Position numbers and translations under genes: made by a program. A stretch of 64,000 nt of DNA from positions 42,510,811 to 42,574,810 of the forward strand of contig OY282605.1 of the NCBI GenBank assembly GCA_958298945.1, given 5' to 3'. The notes under the pieces are model-generated. The model saw only the letters and a list, made by a program, of their open reading frames with translations. It ran no database searches and was not told the origin of the DNA. Positions 32,310 through 43,664 of the stretch are shown piece after piece (position 1 is the first letter of the stretch; each line of letters starts with the position of its first letter). This stretch comes from Atherix ibis. Its lineage: Eukaryota > Arthropoda > Insecta > Diptera > Athericidae.

Positions 32310-32940
32310 AAAATCTGACATAAAATGAGAAAGCTAACGACCAGATTGAAGTCGCGTCTGCTAACACTGAACCAAAAACGTGTTCGTTTAATGATTTCAA
32401 CAGAGTGTTTAGATATTTTTGAGCATAATCCAAATTAATTTTTTCGGTGATTTATAACTGTTGATGAAACATGGATGAATCATTTCAAATCAAAAATCAA
32501 AGTTCACTCAAAATAATGAAGTTCTACCAGCAAAAATGCATCAAAAATATTAATAAACGAATCCTTCAGCAGGAAAGATTAAGGTTACTGTTTGCTGGGA
32601 TACACACTATTCAATTTTTATCGACAATCTTGAAAAAGATATAACAATAACAAGATAGTATTATGCAGCAGTGTTCAACTTGTTTAATAATGAAATCAAG
32701 ACCACATTTTATATTTCTGCGCATTCAACAATAAACTCAGTAGAAAGATAAACAATAGCTTGGCGAAAAGAAATTTGTTTTTAATTCTAAAGTGAAAGCC
32801 TATACTGATAGAATAAAAAAGTTAAACTTCATTAGACGAAGTATATTGAGTCAAAAGAAGATCATATTGAAAAATAAATCAAATTTTATTGAATAATTTA
32901 ATTCTTTATTTTATTTATCACTAACTTATCAGACTGCACT
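32310..32940 (+). pseudogene. mariner transposase relic beside the 238-bp array
   Basis: Plus-strand blocks: KMRKLTTRLKSRLLTLNQKR (32325-32385, compare LGMRKLSARWVPRLLTPENK), ECLDIFEHNPN, ITVDETWMNHFKSK (first catalytic Asp, 32455-32495), PSAGKIKVTVCWDTHYSIFI (32565-32625), YYAAVFNLFNNEIK (32660-32695) and the C-terminal HIEK-stop at 32850-32876. The segment with the second and third Asp is deleted. The right terminal repeat lies at 32914-32933. Many stops and frameshifts; clearly dead. Confidence 0.85.
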
Positions 32941-32944
32941 TATA

Positions 32945-35390
32945 TATGCTTTCAGTAGCATGAAGTATTTTTGAAGGGCCGAAGACTAATCTAGTTCAGA
33001 CAGGCTGTCCTAACCAATAGTTTATGAAATTGTGAAGTCAGACCAGCGGCTTACATTAAAATTGTGAAAGAAGTCCTTCAAAGGATCTGAAATCTCTGCA
33101 TCAGATCGAACATTTCAGATACTTACCATTGTCCCATAGACATCTTTATCAATGAGTTTTTGTCAGAATAAACAAATGCTATGGTTCCAGGCTCCCAATT
33201 CAACTGATCACAACACATTCTCCATAAATCAATTGGAAAAAACGCTTCTGCCAATGTATAGCTTCCCACGGGAACTATTTTGGAGGGGATAAGATTGATG
33301 TATAAAAATAACATCAAAATTGTTACACAAAAAAAAATCACTCTCTCTACAAAGAGATCAAAATATTTCTATATACCTTCATTTTGCTCATAAAAAAAAA
33401 AATATGGCACCTTTGATTAATATCAAATATTTCACGATAATACGCAAATAAAAAATAGCAATAAATCTTAAAACAACGATAACAAAACAAAAAAAACAAT
33501 TTTTCACCTTTTTGTGAATTTATATTTTTTACTCAAAATCCTGTTCTTACGTTTATTCATATTTTATTCTCTACTTTTTGCTGTTTGTAGAAATTTTCAT
33601 GGAAACTTTGCAAATATCTTGATATAGTGGCATGAAATTATCCTTGAAAACAGAAAATCTAGATGACAGTCTTAAGGAAATTTTTCGATAGTCTTCAAGG
33701 ATCAAGCAAAAATGGCACGTAAATGTTTCTTGGCAAAAATTGTACAATAGGAAAAACGTTACCTTCATCAGTACGAGTGAGTATATTCAGAAAAGTATAA
33801 ACGTGCTTGCGAAACCACCTTAAATTTTACTACTATTTCACAAGATTTTGTATAACATTATTCCAAAGGACATTTTTTTTCTATATACTCTTATGTTGTT
33901 CAGAGTTTTTTTTTCTCCTTTTTGTCAATTTTATATTATCTACCTATTCCCCGTATACCAAAATCAGATTCTCCATAATCAAGAAATTCAAATCAAATCC
34001 TCTTCAAATTCTGCAAATACAAATAGTCAAGATAAATAAGAAATAAAGCCAAAGAGAAGATAGTCTTCTTCTCCTTGATGTAAAATCTTCTCTCGTATAT
34101 ATATATATATATATAAAATATTTGTATATGATAATTTTGATAGTACTTTTCATTGTTTTTCAATGTATTTCTATCTTTCTGTTTAGTTGTTGTTTTTTTT
34201 GTGTGTGCGAATTTTTTTCCATAAAATCAAATAGAATCTGTAGTATCTTTAATACTAATCTTGTTTTGTCTTTTTTAGTATTATTATTTTTTTTTTTTAT
34301 TTTCCTGTAGATACAATATAACTTTTATTTAACAAAAAATATATTTTTTTTTTATCATAGACGAGTCTACGATAAAAATCAGTTCAAATAAATACATCAG
34401 TAAACTTATAAGGAAGAATAAAGAAAAAAAATTTATTTTATAAAAAAAAACGTTTTTTTTTTTTTTGTAACAGTTTATATTTATCGTATATAATCACATT
34501 GAAGTAAAAGAGGAAAAAAATGTTTTGGCCAACAAAAAAAAAAAAAAAAAAAGGAAAAGGAATCAGGAGTGCGTATTTACCTTGTATTTACGTAAAGTTG
34601 ATATTAAATAAGCGTGAATATAGTCGTAAGTGTACATTTTATTTTTGTTTTTCTCTAAGGTAGCGGATGTACTATATGAAAATAGAATACCATCAGAAAA
34701 TCAGTCACGTACATACAAACATTTGTCAACTTGTTAAAGTCATGAAAAATGATGCTCCCCCACGATGATCAAAGGCGACAGTATTAGTAGCACGCATTGC
34801 GGAATTTTGGTATTCCAAAGTAGATAAGCATAATGAGAAATGTTCTTCTTCTGTCAGTTAGTTTATCTTTCTTCCTTTTCCCTAATACCATCCACAACAT
34901 TCATAAATATATATAGACACATATTTATATCGGTAAGAATTCATTATATGCACAAAGCAGATCATTATATCTTAACTCACACTTTCGAGGATATTCGAAG
35001 ATACTTCACTTAACTTATTCTAACCTGATTCTCATCCAATCATGGCTTACCGATTTACTCATCGGAATAGGAATATTTGGATAAGAGAAATTATACATTA
35101 CATTCTATACGCATAAATATCCTTCTTAAGATCAAAAACAAAGCTTTCAAATATGTCATTCCTTATTGCTTATCCTTTAATAAACGCCCATATATCTGTT
35201 GATAAACATTTTATCAGCCTACGCTACTCATTAATTTTAATTCGCTTCACAAAATTTATTTTACTTTGAACACTATTTACTCTAATAGCTAACAGGATAA
35301 ATAATAAAATAATAGAAAAAATCTAATCGTAAATATTATGTTAATTTTTTTAGTATTGGTTATGGGAATAAGTTCTTGCCCTCTTTTAAA
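32945..35390. other. AT-rich stretch, no supported gene; (TA)n microsatellite
   Basis: A (TA) run lies at 34097-34116 and there is a long poly(A) at about 34532-34551. Open frames at 33123-33341 and 33571-33768 (minus) are moderately codon-like but unrecognised. Confidence 0.4.
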
Positions 35391-35391
35391 T

Positions 35392-35440
35392 GAAGACTGG
35401 CGTTTCTTTACGAGCATATCGTAAAGAAACGCCAGACTTC
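35392..35440. repeat. near-perfect inverted repeat, 22-bp arms, 5-nt loop
   Basis: gaagactggcgtttctttac... at 35392-35413 pairs with 35419-35440 with one mismatch. It abuts the mariner relic at 35445. Confidence 0.95.
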
Positions 35441-35444
35441 GTTC

Positions 35445-35745
35445 TGTTTTCCCTAATTGGAAGCGACAAGTTTCTCCAGAAGATTGCGCTTTTCAATACC
35501 TCTCTCCGAAAAGGGCCAACAGCATTGACACCAGGACAAACGGCTTTGCAACGTGGGCCCTAGCATAATCGTATAGCAGGATCACCCGCTCCGATCTCAC
35601 CAGATACACAGCATGATCTTTAAACCGTGGATATTGCGTTTTGGGGCTAATGACCTGGTTATGCTGGCTTTGTCCATGCGTTACGGTTATGGTTATTGTA
35701 GTAAATCCATTTTTTATCACTTGCAATAAGGCGATGCAAAAAAAC
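35445..35745 (-). pseudogene. mariner transposase relic, catalytic part (Mos1/mauritiana-like)
   Basis: On the minus strand: HRLIASDKKWIYYNNHNRN (first catalytic region, 35690-35740; compare RIVTGDEKWIHYDNSKRK), then NIHGLKIMLCIWW-like codons (35615-35655), then a jump to VILLYDYARAHVAKP (35530-35575), matching the second-Asp segment VILQHDNARPHVAKP with the key Asp altered. The part between (QKGVIYYELL and following) is deleted. It probably belongs to the same insertion as the N-terminal fragment at 36415-36716, in the same orientation and order. Confidence 0.75.
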
Positions 35746-35749
35746 CCAC

Positions 35750-36410
35750 TTTTTCTGTCGACCGAGTATCTGCCTCTACGACGGGATGTTAAGTATACAC
35801 AAGCTTATCATCCCAATGATGGCAAGTGGTTAACAAAGGGCAAAAGTAGATGTCTGACAGTGGATAAACGTGCTCAATATAAGAATGGAAAAAAATTATA
35901 AGTGGAGTAAAATAAGAGGAAAAATAACAAAAGAAATAAATGATAAAATATGACCGAATAATAATAAGTGAAAATTTTATAATGAGCGAAAAAAACAGAA
36001 GAGGTTGATTGGTGTGATTTGATTTTTCAGATGCTATAAAAAGCCTAACAGTGCTTTAGGGGTGTGAACTCTGAAATTATTTTAGGCGTACCTACAGGAA
36101 CTCGAAAGGAAGATCGCTCAACATTCAGAATAATCTGTTTTAAATGCGAACTAGTGCGTAGGGGCTCCCCATTTTTGGGCGGACCGGTTTGACATTGTCA
36201 TAACCCTAAGGATCACCAAGAATGGGCCCTGACTATTGGCGTGGGCTTCGACGTGGCTGTGGGTTTTAAATGTGCTGCTACCAGCTAAGGCGCAGTCTGA
36301 TGTGCAGATATTGGAAAGATTCGCATAATCGTGGGGGTGGGTGGATTGAAAGGAGAAAGTCGTTAAATGTCCATCTAGGGGGAGGTTATGGTCGGAGGGT
36401 ATGGCCAATA
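35750..36410. other. unclassified segment between two halves of a mariner relic
   Basis: The stretch 36050-36410 is clearly GC-richer than its surroundings but matches no family I recognise. Its position between mariner N- and C-terminal fragments suggests an insertion. Confidence 0.4.
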
Positions 36411-36414
36411 GGCT

Positions 36415-36716
36415 TAGGTGCCTCTTAGAACTAGCGCATCTAGAGCGTACATAGAAAACGTCGATCGAGTAGCATCTTGCAAGTTCTTGAGCATTTGAGT
36501 TGGATCTTAATCACGTACTTCCAGCAGTACTGTATCTTCGAATTTGTTCGGAGCACCTCCGCGATCTTTGTCACTCATGTCAAAATCACCCTTCTTTAAA
36601 CCAATTTCATTCGTTTGGGGGATACGATACGTTTCCGCAGTACTTTTCTCAAAAATATATCTTATTAAAAAATTAGAAATTCCCGTAAATGCTGCTTTGT
36701 CAGAACAAATGTTCAT
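36415..36716 (-). pseudogene. mariner transposase relic, N-terminal part (Mos1/mauritiana-like)
   Basis: The minus strand reads RYIFEKSTAETYRIPQTNEI and LKKGDFDMSDKDRGGAPNKF..ED, the end of HTH1 and the GDFD..DK..R..P.KFED linker typical of Mos1-type mariners, followed by DPTQMLKNLQDATRST-like HTH2 remains. It is separated from the catalytic fragment at 35445-35745 by about 670 bp, where about 250 bp would be expected. Confidence 0.75.
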
Positions 36717-36994
36717 TTTCCAACCCTAAAATAACAAATTTTCTGGACACTGCAAACCAATGTCAGCTACTTCGTTTGACAGCATTCACATGCACTCTCA
36801 AAAGATAAGTAGTACTACTAGTGATATAATTTAAAATTGAAGAAACCATTTTTTTAAAGTTTTTTTTAAACAAACCAAATTGAACCATTAAAATAATATT
36901 AAAAATATTTTTCAAAAGAATTATTCATTTTATAATTTGCAGAATAATATCCTATTTTTTTTGTTCATTATATTTATAATTTAAAGTAATTTTT

Positions 36995-37515
36995 AGTTTA
37001 GCATAAAGTTTGGTATTTTTTTTAAATCCCAGAACATACTCCGTTTAGGTTAGTAACGGATTCATTTCTCGATTAGTGGATACATCAATATGTTAAGGCT
37101 TTAAAAATCCCCGAGTAACTATGAAGAAGCCATTTTATCCCATATTTCTGAAAAAATGAAGGAGGAGAGACAGTTTCCGCCCATTCTGATTGCTCTGAAG
37201 GTTTTAATTTAAACCATATCTCTTTTTAATAAAAATGGCGCCACCAATTACACAACACGAAAAATTTGGGCTTTATTGCGCGGAAAATTTTCAGGACGTA
37301 TAAATGGAGATAACACATAACCTCCAAGAGTATCCGATTTGACACCGTTGGACATTTTCTTGAAAAAACCATATAAAATATAATTTTTTAACTTTAATAT
37401 GAACTATCCCTTAAGTAAAGGCTGATTTACAGTCTGAAATATGTGAAAAAGTTATTAAAAATTATCTCAAAAGGATCGAGACCTGCAAGAATTCGAAGTC
37501 TCGTGTCATTGAAGT
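36995..37515 (+). pseudogene. Tc/IS630-like DDE transposase relic, family G copy 4 (best preserved)
   Basis: KNPRVTMKKPFYPIFLKK at about 37105-37155 matches the NPRVTVWCGF..GPYFFE block. NGATNYTTRKIWALLRGKFS (37235-37295) is the second-Asp region with QQDGAT reduced to NGAT, and PPRVSDLTPLDIFLKKP (37321-37371) is the third-Asp region. SLKYEL / SEICEKVIKNYLKRIETCKN-like codons follow at 37385-37490. Frames shift between blocks. The relic ends abruptly at the TA where mariner family A copy 4 is inserted (37517), so it is the older of the two. Confidence 0.7.
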
Positions 37516-37516
37516 A

Positions 37517-38586
37517 CGAGGGTCATTCAACAAGTACTTAGCCTACAAAAGAAAAACGAAAATTTTGGAAAGGTGGCAATTTGTTTTTCCACATAATCTC
37601 CTTTAAGCTCGATACACTTGGCCCAGCGACGCTCTAACTTTTTTAACCCGTCCAAAAAATACATTTTCTCGAGGGAAGCAAAATATGTCTCCATGGCGAC
37701 GATGACCTCCTCATTCGACCCAAATCCATTCCCGGCGAGTGATTTTTTCAGGTTTGGAAACAAAAAGTAGTCACAGAGGGCCAAATCTGGAAAATACGGT
37801 GGATGGGGCAGCAATTCGTAGCGCAATTCGACCAATTTGGCCATGGCGACGGCGGAGGTGTGAGCCGGCGCGTTGTCGTGGTGGAACAGCACTTGTTTCT
37901 TCGCAAAGCGGGCCGCTTTTTCTTCAATTCGACGTCAAATCGGCCCAATAAGTCAGCATAGTAGCGCCCCGTGATTGTTTTACCCTTCTCGAGGTAATCG
38001 ATGTGGATCACACCTTGTGAATCCCAGAAAACGGTGGCCATCACCTTTCCGGCCGATCGAACAGTCTTCGCCTTATTCGGAGCACGTTCGCCGGGTGAAG
38101 TCCACTGTTTCGACTGTTCCTTGGTCTCTGGTGTGTTCCAGTGAATCCATGTTTCGTCGACGGTCACGAAACGACGCAAGACTCCGCTGGACTGCGCTGA
38201 AACAGCGACAAACACGTCGCCGATGTGGTCTCACGGTTGCGCTTGTTTTCCGGTGTGAGCAAACGTGGCACCCATCGCGCCGACAGCTTTCTCATGCCCA
38301 GTTCTTCGTGTAGAATATGATGCACCGTTCCTACTGCAATGCACACAGTCTCAGCTATCTTGTGAACCTTCAATCGACGGTCTGCCAACACGAGATCGTG
38401 GACTTTTTTAACGTTTTCCTCCGTAGCAGCCATTTTTGGGGCACCTGGGCGTGGCTCATCAAAACAAAACTAATGAAACTTTGACAGTAGGCTACTAAAA
38501 GAAGCTGGTACTGCACGATGGTAAATTTCTTTTGTGACAGCAGTTCCATCGGACGGTGAGGCTAAGTACTTCTTGAATGACCCTCG
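37517..38586 (-). mobile_element. mariner element, family A copy 4, internally deleted, both ends and TA duplication
   Basis: 1,070 bp, about 217 bp shorter than copy 2. Left end cgagggtcattcaacaagta at 37517; right end is its inverse finishing gaccctcg at 38586. TA at 37515-37516 and 38587-38588. The deletion joins the 5' non-coding region (gttttgtttt) directly to codons DEPRPGAP, removing HTH1, with tttt-ga microhomology at the join. Confidence 0.97.
37527..38460 (-). pseudogene. mariner transposase, family A copy 4 (N-terminus deleted, frameshifts)
   Basis: Starts within the linker (DEPRPGAP) because roughly the first 60 codons are deleted. HTH2 and WVPRLLTPENKRNRETTSAT are readable. A frameshift near 38180 precedes FVTVDETWIHWNTPETKEQS (first Asp). 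A one-base loss near 37915 (GCGGCC for GCGGGGCC) shifts the frame before VLFHHDNAPAHTS (second Asp) and PPYFPDLALCDYF (third Asp, with SPD and AP altered). The usual stop after DYVEK is lost, so reading continues to 37527, almost the end of the element. Inactive. Confidence 0.95.
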
Positions 38587-38589
38587 TAA

Positions 38590-40150
38590 TAAACTAAATT
38601 TAAATTGAAATAAAAGTCTAAACTAAAAATGTATTTACATTTAACGTTTCTTTCCAAAAACACAATTTTGTATAATCCTTAAAATAATTATAATATCTAA
38701 ATTCAATTGCAAAAAAAATATTTCTCTTTTTTATAATAAGCACAAAATTAAATAAGGATCTTAATTAAAATAAGTATTATTATAAAAGCATTTGGTTTTT
38801 ATTTGATTAAAATTAATTTTATAATAAAAGCATTTCGTTCTTATAACAACATTTTAATTTTTTCAAAACTAAGGACGATTAAGGATTTGTTATATGATTT
38901 CTATATTGTGAATACTGGAGTATCTCTTAAATTTTGTGTACAGTCAATTTAATGAAAAATAAATTGTTGACATTTTGACATTTTCCTTTTGGTAGCTGAC
39001 AATTCTCTCAAATATGTCAACTACTCAGAAATAATATCAAACGCGAAGATAATTCTAAGAAATTCGTAATATAATTTTGTATAGTTCTTTGAAGAATCCT
39101 GAATATTATGTCACAGTTGCTTTGTATAGATTCAAATATTCTTATAAATATATACAATCCATATTAGAATTCAAAATATTTCAAACATCTAAAGGTACTC
39201 ATACGTCCACATTCATTTGATTTAAAATTTTCAAAATCCGAATACCTGTTTTCCTGAGGCAATCCTTAAATCAGTTTTTTTTCTAGAAGCTATCATATAA
39301 AATTATTATTACACTCAAATTTACTTTTTTTTTTGGACTCAGTACATAAAATATACAAAGTGTAAAAAATATTTGTATAATGCGTGTTTTTAAACTTTAA
39401 TTATGGTATTTTGAGTAAAGCTTAAGGATATCATAGTCATATTTTTTTGTTGCAACTTTTTTATGAATATTTCTAAATTTATTATCATTAAATATTAAAT
39501 TAAAAACTCTTAAATATTTAAAATAATTTGAAATGTAATTTATGGGTAGTTTTATATAATTATCTAAAAAGTTTAGATTTTTATGCAAAATTTTAAAGAA
39601 TAAAATTTCATATTAGATGTCATAAGCTATAAATATGAAATTAGGTTAAAAAAAATTCTAATACTAAATTTATTTATGTTTAATAGAATTTAATAGAAAG
39701 GATTATATAGAAATCAAATATAATTTTTTTTAAAGGACTCATAATATTTTTAAAGCATATTTTTAATAAAGCTTTGCTCAAAGTATAAAATTTCGCTGTT
39801 TTTCGATTTTCTAGACTTACATAGTTCTAGTTGGCAATAAATTTCCTCCATTTTGGAAATATTTAATGTAAAGGGAGTTTTCTTATTTTACTATTAGTTA
39901 ATTTATCGAAATATTGCTATATCCTCAAGGATCTAAGAAACAATTAAACAATTCAATTGCTTTGCTTAACCAATAACTACTTCCAATTGAAGTATTTGCT
40001 CACAAAGCAGCATTATACGATTTAAACATTAAAAATAAATTTTTCATATTTTCTAATTCAATTTCAAATATTTTTAGAAAATATTGAAAAAACGAGAAAA
40101 TATTAAATAGTTTGGAAAAATTATCTAAATATAACTAATTAGCTCATGAA
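38590..40150. other. AT-rich stretch, no supported gene
   Basis: Nothing recognised on either strand. Confidence 0.4.
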
Positions 40151-40272
40151 AAATGTTAGGCTGAAAAGTTTATAAGGTTGACGTCTAGATGGCGCCTCTT
40201 GCAACAGCAATCGGTCGATTGGTTCGTGAGATATAGCATTTTGAGTGAAGCAACTTTTGTTATTGAAAAAAA

Positions 40273-41305
40273 ATGGATAAAGCCGAATTTCGTGTATTGA
40301 TAAAGCATTGCTTTTTGATGAAAAAAAATACAGTGGAAACCAAAGCATGGTTTGACAAACGTTATCCGGACTCTGCTCCAGCTATTTCAACTGTGGAATA
40401 TTGGTTTCGTCAATTTCGAACTGGTTGTACGAGCACAGTTGATGCAGAACGCAGTGGACGCCCAGAAGAGGTGGTTACGGCAGAAAACATCAAAAAAATC
40501 CACAAAATAATTTTAAATGACCGTAAAGTGAAGTTGAGCGAGATAGCTGAGACTCTGAAGATATCGAAAGAGCGTGTTGGACATATCGTGCATGAATATT
40601 TGGGCATGCGAAAGCTGTGTGCAAAGTGGGTGCCGCGTGAGCTCACTGTGGACCTAAAACAACAACGTGTTGATGATTCTGAGCAGTGTTTGGAGCTGTT
40701 CAAGCGCAATAAACCCGAATTTTTGCGTCGATATGTGACAATGGATGAAACATGGCTCCGTCACTACACTCCAGAGTCCAATCGGCAGTCGGCAGAGTGG
40801 AGAGCGAGCGACGAACCGAATCCAAAGCGTGGAAAGACGCAACAGTCGGCTGGCAAGGTGATGGCGTTTGTATTTTGGAATGCGCATGGTATAATATTCA
40901 TTGACTATCCCCAGAAGGGACAGACGATCAACAGCGTTATTGGATCGTTTGAAGAAAGAAATCCCTAAGAAACGGCGTCATTTGAAGAAGAAAAAAGTGT
41001 TGTTTCACCAAGACAATGCACCGTGTCACAAGTCGATGTAAACGATGGTCAAACTCAATGAATTGGGCTACGAATTGCTTCCCCATCCACCGTATTCTCC
41101 AGATCTGGCCCCCAGCGACTTTTTCCTGTTTGCAGACCTCAAGAGAATGCTAGCTGGCAAGAAATTTAAGACCGATGATGAAGTGATTGCCGAAACTGAG
41201 GCCTATTTTGAGGCAAAACCGAAAGCGTACTATAAAAATGGTATCGAAAAGTTGGAAGATCGCTATAATCGCTGTATCGCCTTCGAAGGCCACTATGTTG
41301 AATAA
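40273..41305 (+). pseudogene. mariner transposase, Himar1/irritans-like (two lesions)
   Basis: Starts at MDKAEFRVLIKHCFLMKKNT, the usual irritans-subfamily N-terminus. HTH1, linker, HTH2 (KLSEIAETLKISKERVGHIV) and KWVPREL are intact, followed by YVTMDETWLRHYTPESNRQS (first catalytic Asp). About 10 bp are missing near 40935 (after QTINS), shifting the frame. The remainder, with VLFHQDNAPCHKSM (second Asp) and PHPPYSPDLAPSDFFLF (third Asp), is intact except for a TAA at 41039-41041, and ends CIAFEGHYVE-stop at 41303-41305. Otherwise close in pattern to Himar1 (348 residues). A plausible left end (ttaggctgaaaagtttataa, from 40156) is visible; the right inverted repeat is not. Confidence 0.95.
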
Positions 41306-41450
41306 TAAAAATGAATTTATGAAGACTGGCTTCACTAAGAGTGATTTGGCAACATTGCATGCATCCCCTCCTAGAAAAGCAGTACTTTGGCATGTAAAGA
41401 AAATATCCTGTAGAGAACGATAAGTGAATTTGGGCTTTTGTAAGGAAAGC

Positions 41451-41519
41451 AATCCTTGCTCAGGGAGGACTTCAACATTAAAAGAATATTAATGTTGAAG
41501 TCCTCCCTGAGCAAGGATT
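41451..41519. repeat. perfect inverted repeat, 30-bp arms, 9-nt loop
   Basis: 41451-41480 is the exact reverse complement of 41490-41519. It lies 145 bp downstream of the Himar1-like pseudogene. Confidence 0.97.
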
Positions 41520-41524
41520 TTCTT

Positions 41525-42640
41525 CCACTGGTCATTGTGCAAGGCCCAGAAAAAGTACTCTCCACGTCAGTTCATACAATGCAGATACTTAGATGCTCCA
41601 CCAGAACAGTTTTTTTGTAGAAAAAAAGGATTTTTAGTACCCGTTATTTTTTTGATCTAAGTTTGTGTGAGTTTTTTTGGTTCCCGAGATCAAAAAAAAA
41701 CTTTACAAGGCATTATCTTGTTCCAAAAGATTCTAACCGCGAGGCTAGCGGAAGAGTGAAAACAACACCCTGCCAAGGAGAAATACTTTGAAAGGGATAA
41801 CATTAATAAATAAAAATAAAATAAAATTTTTCTACCACTCAACGTATTTATTTGCCAAAGATTTACAATATTTTCATCAATTTTTTTTTCCTTGTCAATA
41901 TATTTTATATATAAATGCCAAAATAGAAGATTTTATAAAACTGATAAAATATTAATAAGAATGTCCGAAAATTAAATGTTCAAATTTCGGAATAGGAAAT
42001 AAATAATCATATAACCATGTCTACATATACATATGTATAAATAAAAAATGAGGTTATATGGTATCTATTTGGATACTGTTAAAGGAAGCTACTCAAAATG
42101 AATGAAAAATAAAATATAAAATTTTTCCCAGTATAATAAAATAAAATACAAGAAAATCCTAAATTGACATGTTTATTGCTGACAGAAAATCTGATGGTGA
42201 TAACTTTTCCCAATCGTTATCCTTCTTGTTTTATATGTCATTTTATTTTTTCCTTTTATTGTCTTTTTTCTTTCTTTTTTATTCTAGTATGTCCTTTTAA
42301 AATACCTTACATACCATCTGAACTGCAACCATCTCGGTCATTTCGATATCTTTATCAATATGAATTCGTTTTATTCATTTTATTTCTTATATTCTATACT
42401 GCAGAATGTCCTTCAACCATTTTTATTGTTTTGATAATATTTTTCTCTCTTCTATGCCTTAGAATTTGTAATATGCAATTTCTTGTTCACCTTGTTTTAA
42501 CATCTTTTTCAAAGTCGTATCCTTATTAATGCTGTTTTCCATTTAAAATTTAATTAATTAATTTTTATTATTGACAAATTCCATTAATAATTATTTTCAT
42601 TACTGTCCATATTTTAGTTTTTTCTTTCAATATTTATTTA
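41525..42640. other. AT-rich stretch, no supported gene
   Basis: The 121-codon plus-strand frame at 42164-42529 is Phe/Ile/Leu-rich, as expected from T-rich DNA, and has no recognised domain. Confidence 0.4.
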
Positions 42641-42644
42641 TCTT

Positions 42645-43660
42645 CAAGGTCGATTTTGTTTGGCCGCCATTTTAGTTTGGATGACATTTGCTTATTGACA
42701 TTTGACACTTGTAGCGAGTGATTGGATAACAATTTATTATGGAGCATTTAACACTGCAACAACATGTTGACATTATTAAAACATTTTATTTAAATAATTG
42801 TTCAATTGTGAATATGTGGAGAAAGTTACGGGTGATATTTTGCTGTTAATCATATGCCGAGTAAATCAACCATTCAGCGTGTAATGAATAATTTTGAAAA
42901 TATCAATACACTGGGAGATAAAATTCAATTGATACAATAGGTGCAGGCATATGACCATGAACGCCAGCGAGACTGGAGTGCTCGAATTATATAGCTCGCT
43001 ATAGAAGACGACAATTTTTGTCAAAATATCGTTATGAGCGACGAAGTGCAATTCGACTTGGCTGGCTATTGGAGCACTAAAAACCCTTAACTGACACAGC
43101 AAATACCACTATCCCCTCGTAGAGTAACGGTATTATTGGACCATATTTTTTTGAGTATGCTGGAAGCAATGCTGTAACAGTTAATGGTGACCGTTATCGC
43201 GACATGTTGGAAAAATGTCTTCTGCTCGAATTAGATCAATTAGATCTACAGAACATGTGGCTCCAAGAAGACGGTGCCACATCATACATAGCTTGTGCTC
43301 CGATGCAAATTTTCAGAGAAATTTTTCCCGGCCGAATAATGTCAAAAAGTAGTGATATCGGCTGTCTCCCACGATCCCCTGATTTAAACCCTCCCGATTT
43401 CTTCGTTTTAGAGGAGGTAAAAGAAAATGGATACACTAACAAACCAATCCTAACCTCGATGCTTAAGGACAACATTCGAAACGAAATTGCTAAAATAACA
43501 CAAGAAGTCTGCGAAAATATTATGAAATATGTGCTTCAAAAAGCTCTGCTTGCGCCACGGTCAGAGGTGCGTATTTGACCACCATCATATTTTATAAATA
43601 ATGCTCAAAATCATATAATCAATGAAGCAAATATAAATTATAAAAATATATTTTGTTTAA
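42645..43660 (+). mobile_element. Tc/IS630-like DDE element, family B copy 3 (decayed, longest)
   Basis: After the family's non-coding block (ggccgccattttagtttgga, 42662) an ATG at 42740 opens MEHLTLQQHVDIIKTFYLNN, the N-terminal helix-turn-helix, then PSKSTIQRVMNNFENINTLG in a shifted frame. NIVMSDEVQFDLAGYW (about 43025-43075) holds the first catalytic Asp. From 43204 the frame is open for 124 codons: DMLEKCLLLELDQLDLQNMW, LQEDGATSYIA (second Asp), LPRSPDLNPPDFF (third site), then MLKDNIRNEIAKITQEVCEN to TGA 43576-43578. It keeps the full domain order of a ~340-residue DDE transposase but is broken at several points. No terminal repeat is clear. Confidence 0.85.
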
Positions 43661-43664
43661 AAAC

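Noticed and set aside
33571..33768. Possible host exon on the minus strand (also 33123-33341)
   Set aside because: Looks moderately codon-like but matches no family I know and has no supporting gene structure.
34097..34116. (TA)n as a regulatory site
   Set aside because: An ordinary dinucleotide microsatellite in AT-rich DNA, with no gene nearby to regulate.
42164..42529. 121-codon membrane-protein-like frame
   Set aside because: Hydrophobicity is explained by T-rich DNA; there is no conserved motif.
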